64,000 nt of DNA from Acidimicrobiia bacterium (GCA_036396535.1 DASWKR010000047.1:24448-88447); one strand, 5' to 3'. Numbered from the stretch's first letter, positions 29,037 through 38,934 are shown. Numbers and translations are program-made. The notes: generated by a model not told the origin, from the letters alone.

Positions 29037-29825
29037 ATGAGTGGAACGCTGGAAGGCAAGGTGGCCGTCGTCACCGGAGCCAGCAAGGGGATCGGGCGGG
29101 CCATCGCCGGGCGCTTGGCTGACGAGGGTGCCGACTGCGTGCTGGCCGCTCGTTCTGCCGTCGACCTGGAAATGGCGGCGTCCGAGATCAGGGCGCACTC
29201 CGGGCGCCGCGTCGCGGTCGTGCCGGTCGACCTGCGGACGGCAGAGGGGTGTGCAGCCCTCCACGACGCCGCCACATCGGCGTTCGACCGCGTCGACGTG
29301 CTCGTGAACTGTGCCGGGGCGACCAAGCCGGGAGGTCTCCTCGACGTCGACGACGACACGTGGGAGGACGGCTTCGCTCTCAAGTTCTTCGGCACGGTGC
29401 GAGTCTGTCGCCTCTTCTGGCCCGACCTGGCCGCTTCCCACGGCACCGTCGTGAACGTCGTCGGCGGGCTCGCCAGGACGCCGGCACCCGACATCCTCGT
29501 CGGGGGAGCGGTCAACGCGGCCCTCGCCAACTTCACGAAAGCCCTGGCCGGCCAGGGGCTGCGCGACGATGTGAACGTCAACGCAGTCCACCCGGGGCAG
29601 ACGATGACGGAGCGGTTCGAGATGCTCCTCACCAAGCGGGCCGAAGCGGCGGGCGTGACCCGCGACGAGTTCTTGGACCAGACGACCCAACGTCAAGGCG
29701 TGCGCAGGCTGGGGCGCCCCGAGGACGTCGCCGGGCTCGTCGCCTTCCTCTGCACGCCCGAAGCGCGTCACATCCAGGGCGTTTCTGTCGCCGTCGACGG
29801 CGGGGGTACGTCAGGGCTGTTCTGA
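29037..29825 (+). CDS. Short-chain dehydrogenase/reductase lacking the YxxxK pair
   Basis: NAD(P)-binding SDR of 262 aa. The cofactor loop is TGASKGIG (residues 13-20) and the NCAG block replaces NNAG. The catalytic Ser position is occupied by Gly (NVVGGLA), and where YxxxK should be the sequence reads VGGAVNAAL, so the classical tetrad is missing. The C-terminal end (VSVAVDGGGTSGLF) is normal. It may be a binding or non-redox member, or use other residues. SD AGGGAG is 7 nt before ATG. Its 3' end overlaps the converging SnoaL-like gene by 15 nt. Confidence 0.85.
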   Translation: MSGTLEGKVAVVTGASKGIGRAIAGRLADEGADCVLAARSAVDLEMAASEIRAHSGRRVAVVPVDLRTAEGCAALHDAATSAFDRVDVLVNCAGATKPGGLLDVDDDTWEDGFALKFFGTVRVCRLFWPDLAASHGTVVNVVGGLARTPAPDILVGGAVNAALANFTKALAGQGLRDDVNVNAVHPGQTMTERFEMLLTKRAEAAGVTRDEFLDQTTQRQGVRRLGRPEDVAGLVAFLCTPEARHIQGVSVAVDGGGTSGLF

Positions 29826-30293
29826 GGCGCTCGTCCCCAGCGGAGGGGCGACGCCGAGTTGGCGGAGCATGCCGAGCTCGTCGCCGAAGTACCACGCCTC
29901 GGCGATCCTCTCGCCCTCCAAGCGCCACAGCGCCGCCTCGACGACGTCGACCCGTTTCCCGGTGGCGGGGATCCCGTAGATCGTCCCGGTGTGTGTGCCG
30001 ACGATGCGGAACACCCCCCAGACCTTGTCGTCCTTGGCGGTCAGCTCGAGCAGGATGTTCTCCCTGTCCTCCATCGAGGCATCGTCGAAGCCTGCCGACC
30101 CCTCCATGCCGAACAGCTCGCCGATGTGGCTGAAGCCTGCCCGGTGTCGCACGAAGTCACGGGACAGGAACGGCGCCCGCTCCGACACCCTGGCGGCCCT
30201 GTACCTGGTGACGAGGTCGAGGTTCGCCGCCTCCTGCTCGGTGCAGCTGCACGAGGTGTCGCCGAACATCGAGACATGCGAGTGGTCGATCAT
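29811..30293 (-). CDS. SnoaL-like/NTF2-fold protein
   Basis: Protein of 160 aa whose core (VTRYRAARVSERAPFLSRDFVRH, then THTGTIYGIPATGKRVDVVEAALWRLEGERIAEAWYFGDELGMLRQLG) has the cone-shaped NTF2-like fold of the SnoaL ester-cyclase family. Such proteins act as small cyclases, isomerases or ligand binders. The role here is unknown. A Cys pair (CSC) near the N-terminus is unusual. No ribosome site; TATCCT lies 9 nt before the ATG, suggesting a leaderless transcript. Confidence 0.75.
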   Translation of the reverse strand: MIDHSHVSMFGDTSCSCTEQEAANLDLVTRYRAARVSERAPFLSRDFVRHRAGFSHIGELFGMEGSAGFDDASMEDRENILLELTAKDDKVWGVFRIVGTHTGTIYGIPATGKRVDVVEAALWRLEGERIAEAWYFGDELGMLRQLGVAPPLGTSASEQP

Positions 30294-30302
30294 CGGAGGC
30301 CG

Positions 30303-30308
30303 AGGATA
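30303..30308 (-). promoter_or_regulatory. -10-like TATCCT box, leaderless arrangement
   Basis: TATCCT (minus strand) ends 9 nt before the ATG of the SnoaL-like gene at 30293; no Shine-Dalgarno sequence between them. Confidence 0.4.
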
Positions 30309-30323
30309 CGCCGCGCTGGTCCA

Positions 30324-30842
30324 TCACCCGTCGAGCGATCGCGCCGCCTCGAGCCAGGCGTCGGCGAGCCCGGCGAACGGCTCGTGGCCGCCCTCGAGGG
30401 CTTGGGCGACCTGGGCGGCAGTCGTCCGAGCCCTCGCCACCACGTCATCCGGGTATCCGAGCGTCACCTGGTGCTCGAGGAACTCGTCCTCGTCCTCGAC
30501 GAACACGTCGCCTCGTTGCGTGCAGACCACATCGAGGTCGAGGTCGATCATCGTCACGGTGTCCCCGCTCCACTCGGCCGGGGTGATGATATCGACGTAC
30601 ACCCGATGCGATGCCCCGTCGTTGAAGATGGCGGTCCACCATCGGTCCCGTGGGACCACCTTGACGGTCAGGTACCCGAAGCGCTTCGGAGGCTCTTGTG
30701 CGCGCCTTGCCACCGTCCCGGCCGGCGCCCACAGCCAGATGCCGTGCTCGTCTTCGCCGAGCCGGCGCATCCTGAACTGCCAGTGGATCGTGTCGGGCCA
30801 CTTGCGAAAGTCGACGTGAACCTCGCCGTCGCCGAGGATCAC
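30324..30842 (-). CDS. DUF402/FomD-like protein, possible nucleotide phosphatase
   Basis: 172-residue protein with the DUF402 beta-barrel signatures: WTAIFN, VYVDIITP, MIDLDLDVV and VEDEDEFLEH. Characterised relatives (FomD; staphylococcal nucleoside di/triphosphatase) hydrolyse activated nucleotides with divalent metals held by such Asp/Glu clusters. The substrate here is unknown. The GTG start overlaps the pdxH stop (GTGA), so it is co-translated with pdxH; a link to vitamin B6 metabolism is not implied by the fold. Confidence 0.82.
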   Translation of the reverse strand: MILGDGEVHVDFRKWPDTIHWQFRMRRLGEDEHGIWLWAPAGTVARRAQEPPKRFGYLTVKVVPRDRWWTAIFNDGASHRVYVDIITPAEWSGDTVTMIDLDLDVVCTQRGDVFVEDEDEFLEHQVTLGYPDDVVARARTTAAQVAQALEGGHEPFAGLADAWLEAARSLDG

Positions 30843-31468
30843 GGCGCCAGCCGCCTTGCCGACCAGATGCCGCCGTCGCGCCGGTATTCGATGCGGTCGT
30901 GGAGTCGGTTGCGGCGGCCCTGCCAGAACTCGATGCGCCGCGGGACGATCCGGTATCCCCCCCAATCCGCAGGGCGAGGCACGGCACCGGGGTGGCGGGC
31001 CTCGAGGTCGGCGACGCGCCGCTCCAACTCGGCCCGCGACGACAATCCTCTGCTCTGATCCGAGGCGGCCGCCGCGATCTGGGCACCGCGGGGCCTGGTT
31101 GCCCAGTAGGCGTCCGACATGGCGTCGTCGACCCGCTCCACAGGACCCGCGAAACGCACCTGCCGGTGGATGGTGACCCACGTGAGCGACCCGGCGGCGT
31201 GCGGGTTCTGCTCGAGCTCGTCGCCCTTGCGCGAACGGTAGTTCGAGTAGAACACGAAGCCGGTGTCGACCTCCTTGAGGAGCACCGTACGAACGGACGG
31301 CTTGCCGGTGGCATCGGCCGTGGCAAGGCTCATCGCGTTGGCTTGCGGCACGGCGGCGTCGATCGCCTCCTGCAGCCATCCGGCGGCGGCGGCGACGGGG
31401 TCGGCACCGAGCTCGCTCGCCTCCAGGCCCGGCGTGTCGTAGTCGTCGTGGAGGTCTTCGAGGTTCAC
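30839..31468 (-). CDS. pdxH: Pyridoxamine/pyridoxine 5'-phosphate oxidase
   Basis: FMN enzyme that makes pyridoxal 5'-phosphate by oxidising PNP/PMP with oxygen (209 aa). Visible are the FMN-binding PSVRTVLLKEVDTGFVFYSNYRSRKG block, VRFAGPVERV, the SDQSRGLSSRAELERRV stretch and the conserved C-terminus IEFWQGRRNRLHDRIEYRR...W...RLAP. GTG start at 31468. It runs divergently from typA across a 44-bp gap. Confidence 0.95.
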   Translation of the reverse strand: MNLEDLHDDYDTPGLEASELGADPVAAAAGWLQEAIDAAVPQANAMSLATADATGKPSVRTVLLKEVDTGFVFYSNYRSRKGDELEQNPHAAGSLTWVTIHRQVRFAGPVERVDDAMSDAYWATRPRGAQIAAAASDQSRGLSSRAELERRVADLEARHPGAVPRPADWGGYRIVPRRIEFWQGRRNRLHDRIEYRRDGGIWSARRLAP

Positions 31469-31497
31469 CAGCGCATTCTGGCCGTCCGGGAGGCGAG

Positions 31498-31503
31498 TAG
31501 CCT
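31498..31503 (+). promoter_or_regulatory. -10-like TAGCCT box before typA, leaderless arrangement
   Basis: TAGCCT ends 9 nt before the typA ATG; the intervening TGCGATCCC has no ribosome site. Confidence 0.45.
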
Positions 31504-31512
31504 TGCGATCCC

Positions 31513-33333
31513 ATGCCGGGATCCTCCTCTGTCCGCAATGTGGCGCTGATCGCGCACGTCGACCACGGCAAGACGACCCTCGTCGACGCCATGCTGCGCG
31601 CCACCGGCGTCTTCGCCGCTCACGAGGTGCTGACGGAGCGCGTCATGGATTCGGGCGACCAGGAGCGGGAGCGAGGCATCACGATCCTGGCGAAGGCCGC
31701 CTCGATCGAGTGGGGCGGCGTGCGCATCAATCTCGTCGACACCCCTGGTCACGCCGACTTCGGGGGCGAGGTCGAGCGGGCACTCGCCATGGTCGACGGG
31801 GTGCTCCTGCTCATCGACGCCGCCGAGGGACCGATGCCGCAGACCCGATACGTTCTGTCCAAGGCGCTCGCCCGCGGCCTTCCTGCCGTGGTCGTCATCA
31901 ACAAGGTCGACCGGCAGGACGCCAGGCTCGACGAGGTCGCCGACGAGGTCTATGAGCTCTTCTTCGACCTGGACGCCGCCGACCACCACATCGACTTCCC
32001 GATCGTCTCGTCGATCGCCAGGTTCGGGCGTGCCATGCGGGGCTTGGGGATTCCCCCCGAGACGGCCGACCTCTCGGCCATCCTCGACGCCATCATCGAG
32101 ACGATTCCGGCGCCTGCGGGCGACCCGGACGCTCCGCTGCAGGCGATCGTCACCAACCTCGACGCCTCCGACTACCTCGGACGTCTCGCCATCGGGCGCG
32201 TCCACAACGGCACACTCCGCGCAGGGCGCCAGGTAGGGCTCGTCCGCGCCGACGGTTCCGTCATCAGGAAACGGCTCGTATCGCTGCTCGGGTTCTCTGG
32301 GTTGGACCGCGTCGACGTGGCGGAGCGCGCCGCCGGCGACCTGTTCGTCGTCGCCGGATTCCCGGAGGTCGAGATCGGCGACACGCTCGCCGAGCCGGAC
32401 GATCCAAGGCCGCTCCCTCGCCTCGAGGTCGACGAGCCGGTGTTGCGGATGACGTTCGGCGTCAGCACGTCTCCGATGGCCGGCAGGTCGGGCCACCTGC
32501 TCACGTCACGTCAGATCAGAGGGCGGCTCGACCGCGAGGTGCTCGGCAACGTGTCGATCCGCATCGAGGAGACGGCCAGCCCAGACGTGATCGAAGTCGC
32601 CGGTCGAGGTGAGCTGCAGCTCGCCGTGCTCATCGAGTCGATGCGCCGAGAGGGCTTCGAATTGCAGGTGAGCAGGCCCGAGGTCGTCGTCCGCGACGTC
32701 GACGGCACCCGCCACGAGCCGCGAGAGCGAGCGCTCATCGACGTCCCGGACGAGTTCGTCGGCTCGGTGACGCAGGCAGTCGCCGCGCGAAGAGGAAGCG
32801 TCGCCGGCATGTACCCGGGCGATCGCAACAGGACGATCGTCACGGCGGTCGGACCGGCGAGGGGGCTCATCGGGCTCCGGTCGCAGCTCATGACGGCCAC
32901 GCGAGGCACCGCCCTGATTCACCAGCACCATGACGGTTGGATGCCATGGGCGGGTGAGATCCCAGGGCGCGGTGGAGGCGCCATGGTCGCCGATAGGGCG
33001 GGCACCGCCACCGGTTTCGCCCTCGACAACCTGCAGAAGCGGGGCGAGCTCTTCGTGGGGCCCGGAGACCCGGTCTACGAGGGCATGGTGATCGGCGAGA
33101 ACTCCCGCCCAGGCGAGATGCAGGCGAACCCGACGAAAGGCAAGCAGCTCACCAACGTGAGAGCCGTCGGCTCGGACGATGCGATCAAGCTCAAACCGCC
33201 GCGTCGCTTGACGCTCGAGACGGCCATCGAGTGGATCGAGGAAGACGAGCTCGTCGAGGTGACCCCGGATGCCGTGCGGGTGCGAAAGCGCCGGCTCACC
33301 GAGCAAGAGCGCCGTCTCGCCAGGAAAGGGTGA
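31513..33333 (+). CDS. typA: Ribosome-associated GTPase TypA/BipA
   Basis: Translational GTPase of 606 aa that binds the ribosome under stress and aids 50S assembly. G1 AHVDHGKTT (14-22), switch/G2 ERERGITI (51-58), G3 DTPGH (76-80), G4 NKVD (130-133). Domain II, an EF-G-like domain III/V pair and the BipA-specific C-terminal domain ([29 protein letters not shown]) follow. Full length. Start ATG with a leaderless-type TAGCCT box. Confidence 0.96.
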   Translation: MPGSSSVRNVALIAHVDHGKTTLVDAMLRATGVFAAHEVLTERVMDSGDQERERGITILAKAASIEWGGVRINLVDTPGHADFGGEVERALAMVDGVLLLIDAAEGPMPQTRYVLSKALARGLPAVVVINKVDRQDARLDEVADEVYELFFDLDAADHHIDFPIVSSIARFGRAMRGLGIPPETADLSAILDAIIETIPAPAGDPDAPLQAIVTNLDASDYLGRLAIGRVHNGTLRAGRQVGLVRADGSVIRKRLVSLLGFSGLDRVDVAERAAGDLFVVAGFPEVEIGDTLAEPDDPRPLPRLEVDEPVLRMTFGVSTSPMAGRSGHLLTSRQIRGRLDREVLGNVSIRIEETASPDVIEVAGRGELQLAVLIESMRREGFELQVSRPEVVVRDVDGTRHEPRERALIDVPDEFVGSVTQAVAARRGSVAGMYPGDRNRTIVTAVGPARGLIGLRSQLMTATRGTALIHQHHDGWMPWAGEIPGRGGGAMVADRAGTATGFALDNLQKRGELFVGPGDPVYEGMVIGENSRPGEMQANPTKGKQLTNVRAVGSDDAIKLKPPRRLTLETAIEWIEEDELVEVTPDAVRVRKRRLTEQERRLARKG

Positions 33334-33369
33334 CCCGGCGGGCGGTCGATAGCCCTGCCGCCACTCCGT

Positions 33370-34380
33370 CTAGTTCACAGTCCAGGTGCCTGCCGAGCGG
33401 ATGAGAGAGCCGAGGTCCCCTGGGCCGCGCTTCGCCTGGGCATCGATGAGCTGCTGCTGCATCGACGAGCTGTATGTGTCCCGCTCCACGTCGCGGAAGA
33501 TCCCGACCGGGGTCGGTCCGTGCGGTCCGTGTGACAGCCTGCTGAGTGCGAAGGCGGAGCTCGGGTCCTCGACGGTCGGGTTGTGGACGTGGATCGCACC
33601 GATCCCGACGTCGGCGACGTTGACGATCCTCGCTCCCTCCGCGGCCAGGACCACGCCACGCTCGTTGTCCGGGCCGAACACGATCGGCTTGCCCGCCTCG
33701 AGGTTGATCCGGTTGATGTCACGCTCCGGGCGCCCGGTGAGCTCGATGAACGCCTTGTCGTTGAACACGTTGCAGTTCTGGTAGATCTCGACGAATGCCG
33801 CGCCCGGATGGTCGTACGCCGCCTGCAGCATCTCGGTGGTGTGGGGCCGATCCATGTCGACGGACCTGGCCACGAACGTCGCCTCGGCGCCGATCGCAAG
33901 GCTGATCGGGTTGAATGGACGCTCGATCGAGCCCATCGGGCTCGTCTTGGTGCGCTTGCCGACCTCGCTCGTCGGCGAGTACTGACCCTTGGTCAGGCCG
34001 TATATCTGGTTGTTGAAGAGGAGCACCTTGATGTTGACGTTGCGCCGCATCGCATGGATCAGGTGGTTGCCGCCGATCGACAACGCATCGCCGTCGCCGG
34101 TCACGACCCACACGGTGAGCTCGGGGTTGGCGGTCGCCACGCCGCTTGCGATCGCGGGTGCGCGCCCATGGATCGAGTGCATCCCGTACGTCTCCATGTA
34201 GTACGGGAAGCGGGCGGCGCACCCGATGCCGGAGACGAAGACGTGCTTCTCCCTGTCGACCCCCAGGCCTGCCAGGAAGTTCTGCACCGAAGCGAGGATC
34301 GTGTAGTCCCCGCAGCCGGGACACCACCGGACCTCCTGATCCGTTTGGAAGTCGCTTCTCTCGTACTTCGTCGCCGTCAT
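33370..34380 (-). CDS. korB: 2-oxoacid:ferredoxin oxidoreductase, beta subunit (KorB type)
   Basis: TPP-binding subunit (336 aa) of the two-subunit 2-oxoglutarate:ferredoxin oxidoreductase. The iron-sulfur-ligand motif WCPGCGDY lies near residue 18, another Cys in GIGCAARFP, and the TPP/Mg motif is GDGDALSIGGNHLIHAMRRN with LLFNNQIYGLTKGQYSPTS. Oxidises 2-oxoglutarate (or a similar 2-oxoacid) to an acyl-CoA with reduction of ferredoxin, serving as an alternative to the TCA-cycle dehydrogenase complex. ATG overlaps the korA stop (ATGA). Converges with typA. Confidence 0.93.
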   Translation of the reverse strand: MTATKYERSDFQTDQEVRWCPGCGDYTILASVQNFLAGLGVDREKHVFVSGIGCAARFPYYMETYGMHSIHGRAPAIASGVATANPELTVWVVTGDGDALSIGGNHLIHAMRRNVNIKVLLFNNQIYGLTKGQYSPTSEVGKRTKTSPMGSIERPFNPISLAIGAEATFVARSVDMDRPHTTEMLQAAYDHPGAAFVEIYQNCNVFNDKAFIELTGRPERDINRINLEAGKPIVFGPDNERGVVLAAEGARIVNVADVGIGAIHVHNPTVEDPSSAFALSRLSHGPHGPTPVGIFRDVERDTYSSSMQQQLIDAQAKRGPGDLGSLIRSAGTWTVN

Positions 34381-36263
34381 GCTGCGCCCTTCGCTTCCAC
34401 GATCTCGATGATCCTCGCCGCCACCTCTGCCGTCTTGAACGGAAGTCCCTGGATCTTCCCCAGCGTGATCGTCGGCACGAGGTACTCGCTGCGGAGCACC
34501 TTGGAGAGCTGGCCGCGGTTCAGCTCGGGGACGAGAACCGAGTCGTATCGGTTCAGCAACTCTCCGAGGTTCGGAGGGAACGGGGACAGGTGCCTCAGGT
34601 GGATGTGTCCCACCTTGGCGCCGGTCTTGCGGACGTTGTTCACGGCGGCCCTGACCGCCGAGTACGTCGAGCCCCACGACACCGCCGCCAGGCCGGACTC
34701 GTCGCCTTCGGCGACCGCGAGATCGATGTCCGCCGCGATGCGGCGCAACTTCTCCTCGCGCAGCTCGGTCATCCGCTCGTGGTTCTCTGGGCTGTACGAG
34801 ACGTTGCCGGTGAGGTCGGCGTGCTCGAGGCCGCCGATGCGGTGCTCGAGGCCCGCCGTCCCTGGGATCGCCCAAGAACGCGCCATGGTCTGGCCGTCGC
34901 GGGAATACGGCAGGAACTTGCCGTCCTCCCCCTTCGGGGCAGACTCCACCGTGGCGAACAAGGCCGCGAAGTCGGGGATGGCGTCGACGTCGGGCAGCCG
35001 CCACGGCTCAGAGCTGTTGGCGATGTACCCGTCGGACATCAGGATCACCGGAGTCATGTACTTGACGGCGATCCGGCAAGCCTCGATGGCGGTGTCGAAC
35101 GCATCGGCCGGAGAGCGGGCGGAGACGACCGGCAGCGGTGCCTCACCGTGCCGCCCGTACAGGGCGACCATCAGGTCGGATTGCTCGGTCTTCGTCGGCA
35201 TCCCGGTGGAAGGTCCCGCTCGCTGCACGTCGACGACGATGAGCGGGAGCTCGACCTGGAAGGCGAGGCTGATCGTCTCGCTCTTCAGGGCTACGCCCGG
35301 TCCGGACGTCCCGGTCGCGCCGAGGTGGCCCGCGAACGACGCGCCGAGGGCGACACCGACGGCGGCGATCTCGTCCTCTGCCTGGAACGTGCGCACGCCG
35401 AAGTTCTTGTGACGGGCCAGCTCCTCGAGGATCGTCGAGGCAGGAGTGATCGGATACGAGCCGTAGAAGAGCGGCAGCTTGGCCGCCTGAGCACCGGCGA
35501 TCAGGCCCCATGCCAACGCCTGGTTCCCCGTCACGTTGGTGTACTCGCCGGCCGGAAGGGCGGCGGGGGCGACCTCGTACGTGTGGTGGAACTCCTCGGT
35601 CGTGATGCCGAAGTTGTATCCCGCTCTGAAGGCGGCGATGTTGGCGGCGCCTACCGGGCTGTCGGCGAACCTCGAGTTCACCCAGTCGATGACCGGTTCC
35701 GTGGGACGGTTGAACATCCAGCAGATGAGACCGAGGGCGAAGAAGTTCTTGGACCGGAGTGTCTCCCGCCCCTTGACGCCGGTCGTCTCGACCGCCGTCT
35801 TGGTCAGCTCCTCCATCGGAGCAGTCAAGAGGTGGTACCCGTCGAGCGATCCGTCCTCGAGCGGGTTCGCTCCGTATCCGGCCTTGGCCAGGTTGCGCTC
35901 GACGAAGGCGTCGGTGTTGGCGAGGATGAGGCCCCCCGGCTTCAAGTCTCCGAGGTTGGCACGCAGCGCAGCCGGGTTCATGGCGACCAGCACCTCAGGC
36001 TCGTCACCGGGCGTGAGGATGTCCCAGTCGGCGATGTGCACCTGAAACGACGAGACACCGGGCAGGGTGCCGGCAGGTGCCCGGATCTCGGCCGGGAAGT
36101 TCGGAAGCGTCGCCAGGTCGTTCCCGAAGAGCGCACTCGCCTCGGCGAATCGTGTGCCGGTCAGCTGCATCCCATCGCCAGAGTCACCGGCGAACCGGAT
36201 GACGATGTGGTCTCGCTTCTCACGCTGTTCTGGCCGCGGCGGGGCCAGGGTGTTGTCTGCCAC
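34377..36263 (-). CDS. korA: 2-oxoacid:ferredoxin oxidoreductase, fused gamma-alpha subunit (KorA type)
   Basis: Large subunit (628 aa). The gamma domain comes first (VIRFAGDSGDGMQLTGTRFAEA, residues ~20-190), then the alpha (pyrimidine-binding) domain starting YTNVTGNQALAWGLIAGAQAAKLPLFYGSYPITPASTILE, with the substrate-loop sequence SGPGVALKSE. The order matches actinobacterial KorA. GTG 36263 is favoured by AGGAG 7 nt upstream; a GTG at 36281 in frame is possible. First gene of korAB; its upstream 185-bp gap holds no gene. Confidence 0.93.
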   Translation of the reverse strand: MADNTLAPPRPEQREKRDHIVIRFAGDSGDGMQLTGTRFAEASALFGNDLATLPNFPAEIRAPAGTLPGVSSFQVHIADWDILTPGDEPEVLVAMNPAALRANLGDLKPGGLILANTDAFVERNLAKAGYGANPLEDGSLDGYHLLTAPMEELTKTAVETTGVKGRETLRSKNFFALGLICWMFNRPTEPVIDWVNSRFADSPVGAANIAAFRAGYNFGITTEEFHHTYEVAPAALPAGEYTNVTGNQALAWGLIAGAQAAKLPLFYGSYPITPASTILEELARHKNFGVRTFQAEDEIAAVGVALGASFAGHLGATGTSGPGVALKSETISLAFQVELPLIVVDVQRAGPSTGMPTKTEQSDLMVALYGRHGEAPLPVVSARSPADAFDTAIEACRIAVKYMTPVILMSDGYIANSSEPWRLPDVDAIPDFAALFATVESAPKGEDGKFLPYSRDGQTMARSWAIPGTAGLEHRIGGLEHADLTGNVSYSPENHERMTELREEKLRRIAADIDLAVAEGDESGLAAVSWGSTYSAVRAAVNNVRKTGAKVGHIHLRHLSPFPPNLGELLNRYDSVLVPELNRGQLSKVLRSEYLVPTITLGKIQGLPFKTAEVAARIIEIVEAKGAA

Positions 36264-36448
36264 CGTCCTACTCCTGATCACGACCGCGCCTCGGCGGCCT
36301 CCTCGATCTGCTTGCTAAGTACGACCTGCCCTGCGGCGAAATCGTTTCCCGGCCACAGCCCAGCTCTGCTCCGCAGTCTATTGGGCTCCGACCCTTGACT
36401 ATGCACAATGCTCTTCTTCTCTGCCATGGGCTGAAAGTCCCGAAAGTC

Positions 36449-37828
36449 TCATTCGGCCCACACCGGCGGTTTGCGCGCCTTGACGACACCGGCCTGCTCG
36501 AGGCCGAGCCCGATGTCGAGCAACCTCGCCTCCGACCAGGCAGGCCCGACGACCTGGATGCTCGGCGGCGGGGCGCCGTCGCGATCGAGCGGCAGGGCGA
36601 TGGCGGGCAATCCGGCGTGGTTGATGACGGAGGTGAATGCGGAGAGCGGGCCGCGGTACGGCACGGTCGAGCCTGCCACGTCGATCTCGGGCACCCCGAT
36701 GGGCTTGCGGAGTGCGGCGACCGTCGGCGTCACCAACACGTCGCAGCGTGCCAGGGCACGCCTGAAGGCGTTGGCGATTCGGGCTCGCCAGGCCAGGCCC
36801 GCCACGTAGCGGGCTCCGGTGTGGCTCATGGCGATCTCCAGCCGCTCCCGCACCTCCGGCCCGTATCGATCGGGCGCTTGCGAGAACCGCTCCCGGTGCA
36901 CCTCGGCCGCCTCGAAGTACATGGCGTCGAGCAGCTTGCCGGGCACTTCGAGTGCCGGCTCGTCGAGGTGCACGACCGTCGCCCCCCGCTCGGCGAGTCG
37001 CTCGATCGCCCATTCGAACCCTGTAGCGACGGGATCCGTCACCGGCTGGTCGACCAACGGGTGTGGGATGCCGACCGTGAGCGATCCGATGTCGGCCGCT
37101 CCCTCGGACCGATCGACGTCGACCGGGACGGACCACACGTCCGCCGGATCGTGCTCGGCGATGACCTCGTACGCCGCGGCGGCATCAGCCACCGTCCTCG
37201 CCAGGGGTCCGACCGTGTCGATCGACGCCACGAGCGGGAACACCCCGCGGATCGATCCGCGGCCGTGGGTGACCTTGAGGCCGACGATGCCGCACAGCGC
37301 AGCCGGGACCCGGACGGAGCCTCCGGTGTCGGTACCGAGCGCGATCGGTACCGTCCCGGCCGCTACCGCTGCCGCGGACCCGCCGGACGAGCCTCCCGGC
37401 GACAGCGAAGGATCCCACGGATTGTGGACCGGGCCGTGCCAGTGGTTCTCGCTGGAGAAACCGAAGGCGAACTCATGCAAGCCGGTTCTCCCTGCGACCA
37501 CCGCACCCGCCTGCTCCAGCGCCCGGATGCACGGCGCCGTGATCGTGGGGGTCTTGGGAGGGAAGGAGGCTCCCAGTGTGTTGGGCCAGCCGGCGTGGTC
37601 GATGAGGTCCTTCACACCCACGGCGACGCCCGCCAGAGGGAGCGGCTCGCCTGCGTCGACGCGCTCGTCGACGCTCCTCGCCGCCGCCATCGAGCGCTCC
37701 GGGTCGAGGTGGGTGTACGCATTCAACGTCACCTCGACGGCGGCGATACGGTCGAGAGCACGCTGGATGAGGCCGCTCGCCGGCGAGTCGTCGCGGGCGA
37801 CCGCAGTGACGGTGTCCCCTGCGTCCAT
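36449..37828 (-). CDS. Amidase signature enzyme
   Basis: Amidase-signature hydrolase of 459 aa with the Ser-cisSer-Lys triad: Lys in GVAVGVKDLIDHAG, the cis-Ser and nucleophile Ser in GGSSGGSAAAVAAG and TDTGGSVRVPAALCG. Members cleave C-N amide bonds; GatA belongs here, but gatB/gatC are not adjacent and the specific GatA text is missing, so a general amidase is more likely. The ATG at 37828 touches the stop of the upstream DUF3048 gene. Confidence 0.9.
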   Translation of the reverse strand: MDAGDTVTAVARDDSPASGLIQRALDRIAAVEVTLNAYTHLDPERSMAAARSVDERVDAGEPLPLAGVAVGVKDLIDHAGWPNTLGASFPPKTPTITAPCIRALEQAGAVVAGRTGLHEFAFGFSSENHWHGPVHNPWDPSLSPGGSSGGSAAAVAAGTVPIALGTDTGGSVRVPAALCGIVGLKVTHGRGSIRGVFPLVASIDTVGPLARTVADAAAAYEVIAEHDPADVWSVPVDVDRSEGAADIGSLTVGIPHPLVDQPVTDPVATGFEWAIERLAERGATVVHLDEPALEVPGKLLDAMYFEAAEVHRERFSQAPDRYGPEVRERLEIAMSHTGARYVAGLAWRARIANAFRRALARCDVLVTPTVAALRKPIGVPEIDVAGSTVPYRGPLSAFTSVINHAGLPAIALPLDRDGAPPPSIQVVGPAWSEARLLDIGLGLEQAGVVKARKPPVWAE

Positions 37829-38934
37829 CACTGAGACCAGGTGACCGATTGCTGCTGCGGGAAGACGTTGATCCAGAGCCGGCCGGCCGGCAGCACCATC
37901 GGGTCGCCCGAGGGAAGCGTCAGCTCGAAGCGCTCCTCGATGGTCTCTCTCGCCCACGTGCCTTCGACCACGATGCCGTCGTGGAACAAGAGGGCGGCGC
38001 CCGAGCCGAGCGTTTCGAGGGCGGGCACGGGCGTCCCGCTGCCAGCCGGGCTCGCCGTGTACCGGTTCGCTTCCAGCACGACGATGACGTCGGCGTTGAT
38101 CTGAGAAGCGCTGCCGTCCTCGGTGACCGTCATGTGGCGGCTGTCATCGTTGAAGCGGAAATATCGGAACCCGTTCCACTCCCAGCGGACCACCGGCCGG
38201 TCCGACCAGTCGAGGAGGATCTCGCTTGCCATCTCGTCGCTCGTCGACGGCTCCCCGAAGTCGAAGATCGGTGCCGGCGGCGTGTCCTCCCAGCCGCGCC
38301 TGTCGGCGGTCTCCCGCATGGTCTCGACATTGCCGTAGAGGTTGTGCGGGGCGCGCCTGCCGCCGATGCGGAACGTCGACACCTGATCGTCCCCGATGAT
38401 GTGGACGCCTGCCGACACGAACCGGCTGGCGACCCAGTCCTGCATCCCGGACACTTGCGCCGGAGCACCGATGAACTTCAAGAGCGTGGGGTCTGTCGGC
38501 CTGCCCGAGCGGATCGGGCCGACGTACGTAGGCGAGGTCTGATGGAACAACCCGATGAAACGCGTGAGCCCGCCCTCGACGAGCAGCTCGTAGACGGCTT
38601 GGGCGTTCACCAGCCCGCTCTGCGGCCGTGCGTTCCAATGGTTGTCGATCTTGACGGCGACGACCCGCTGCTCGAGCGAGTCGACGTCGTACACCGGCAT
38701 CCCGTTGAGCGGCGAGTACGCCACCTCGACCGGCGCGGGAGCGATGGTCGAAGTGGTAGTGGTGGTGGGTGCGGCTGTCGTGCTGGCCGGCGGGGCGCTG
38801 GTGGTCGTGGCGGGCGGCAACGTGGTGCTGGTGGTTGTCTCTGTGGAGCGACTGCAGCCCGTGGCGATCAGCGTGACCGCGACCAGTGCGCCCAGCGCAC
38901 TTCGGGAGTTCACGGCGCGGAGTGTAGGAGTCAT
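37828..38934 (-). CDS. DUF3048 lipoprotein (YerB-like)
   Basis: Exported lipoprotein of 368 aa: lipobox IATGC (Cys27), Thr/Pro/Ala-rich linker of about 45 residues, then a DUF3048 domain (YSPLNGMPV, VVAVKIDNHWNARPQSGLVNAQAVYELLVEGGLTRFI, PIRSGRPTD) and its C-terminal half (VVVLEANRY, LFHDGIVVEGTW, LPAGRLWINVFP). The family is widespread in Gram-positives, with no firm function. The start is uncertain (ATG 38934 chosen; further ATGs at 38946 and 38952). Divergent from the AlkD-like gene. Confidence 0.88.
   Translation of the reverse strand: MTPTLRAVNSRSALGALVAVTLIATGCSRSTETTTSTTLPPATTTSAPPASTTAAPTTTTTSTIAPAPVEVAYSPLNGMPVYDVDSLEQRVVAVKIDNHWNARPQSGLVNAQAVYELLVEGGLTRFIGLFHQTSPTYVGPIRSGRPTDPTLLKFIGAPAQVSGMQDWVASRFVSAGVHIIGDDQVSTFRIGGRRAPHNLYGNVETMRETADRRGWEDTPPAPIFDFGEPSTSDEMASEILLDWSDRPVVRWEWNGFRYFRFNDDSRHMTVTEDGSASQINADVIVVLEANRYTASPAGSGTPVPALETLGSGAALLFHDGIVVEGTWARETIEERFELTLPSGDPMVLPAGRLWINVFPQQQSVTWSQ

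Noticed and set aside
36264..36448. Possible small gene in the 185-bp gap between korA and the amidase
   Set aside because: Only frames without ribosome site or recognisable composition were seen; the gap contains AT-richer sequence more like a promoter region for korA.
36449..37828. GatA subunit of the Glu-tRNA amidotransferase
   Set aside because: No gatB or gatC adjacent and the sequence lacks clear GatA-specific text; a general amidase is safer.
36395..37834. Plus-strand open frame of 479 codons opposite the amidase
   Set aside because: The minus strand carries a complete amidase signature with its Ser-Ser-Lys triad; the plus frame is a shadow.
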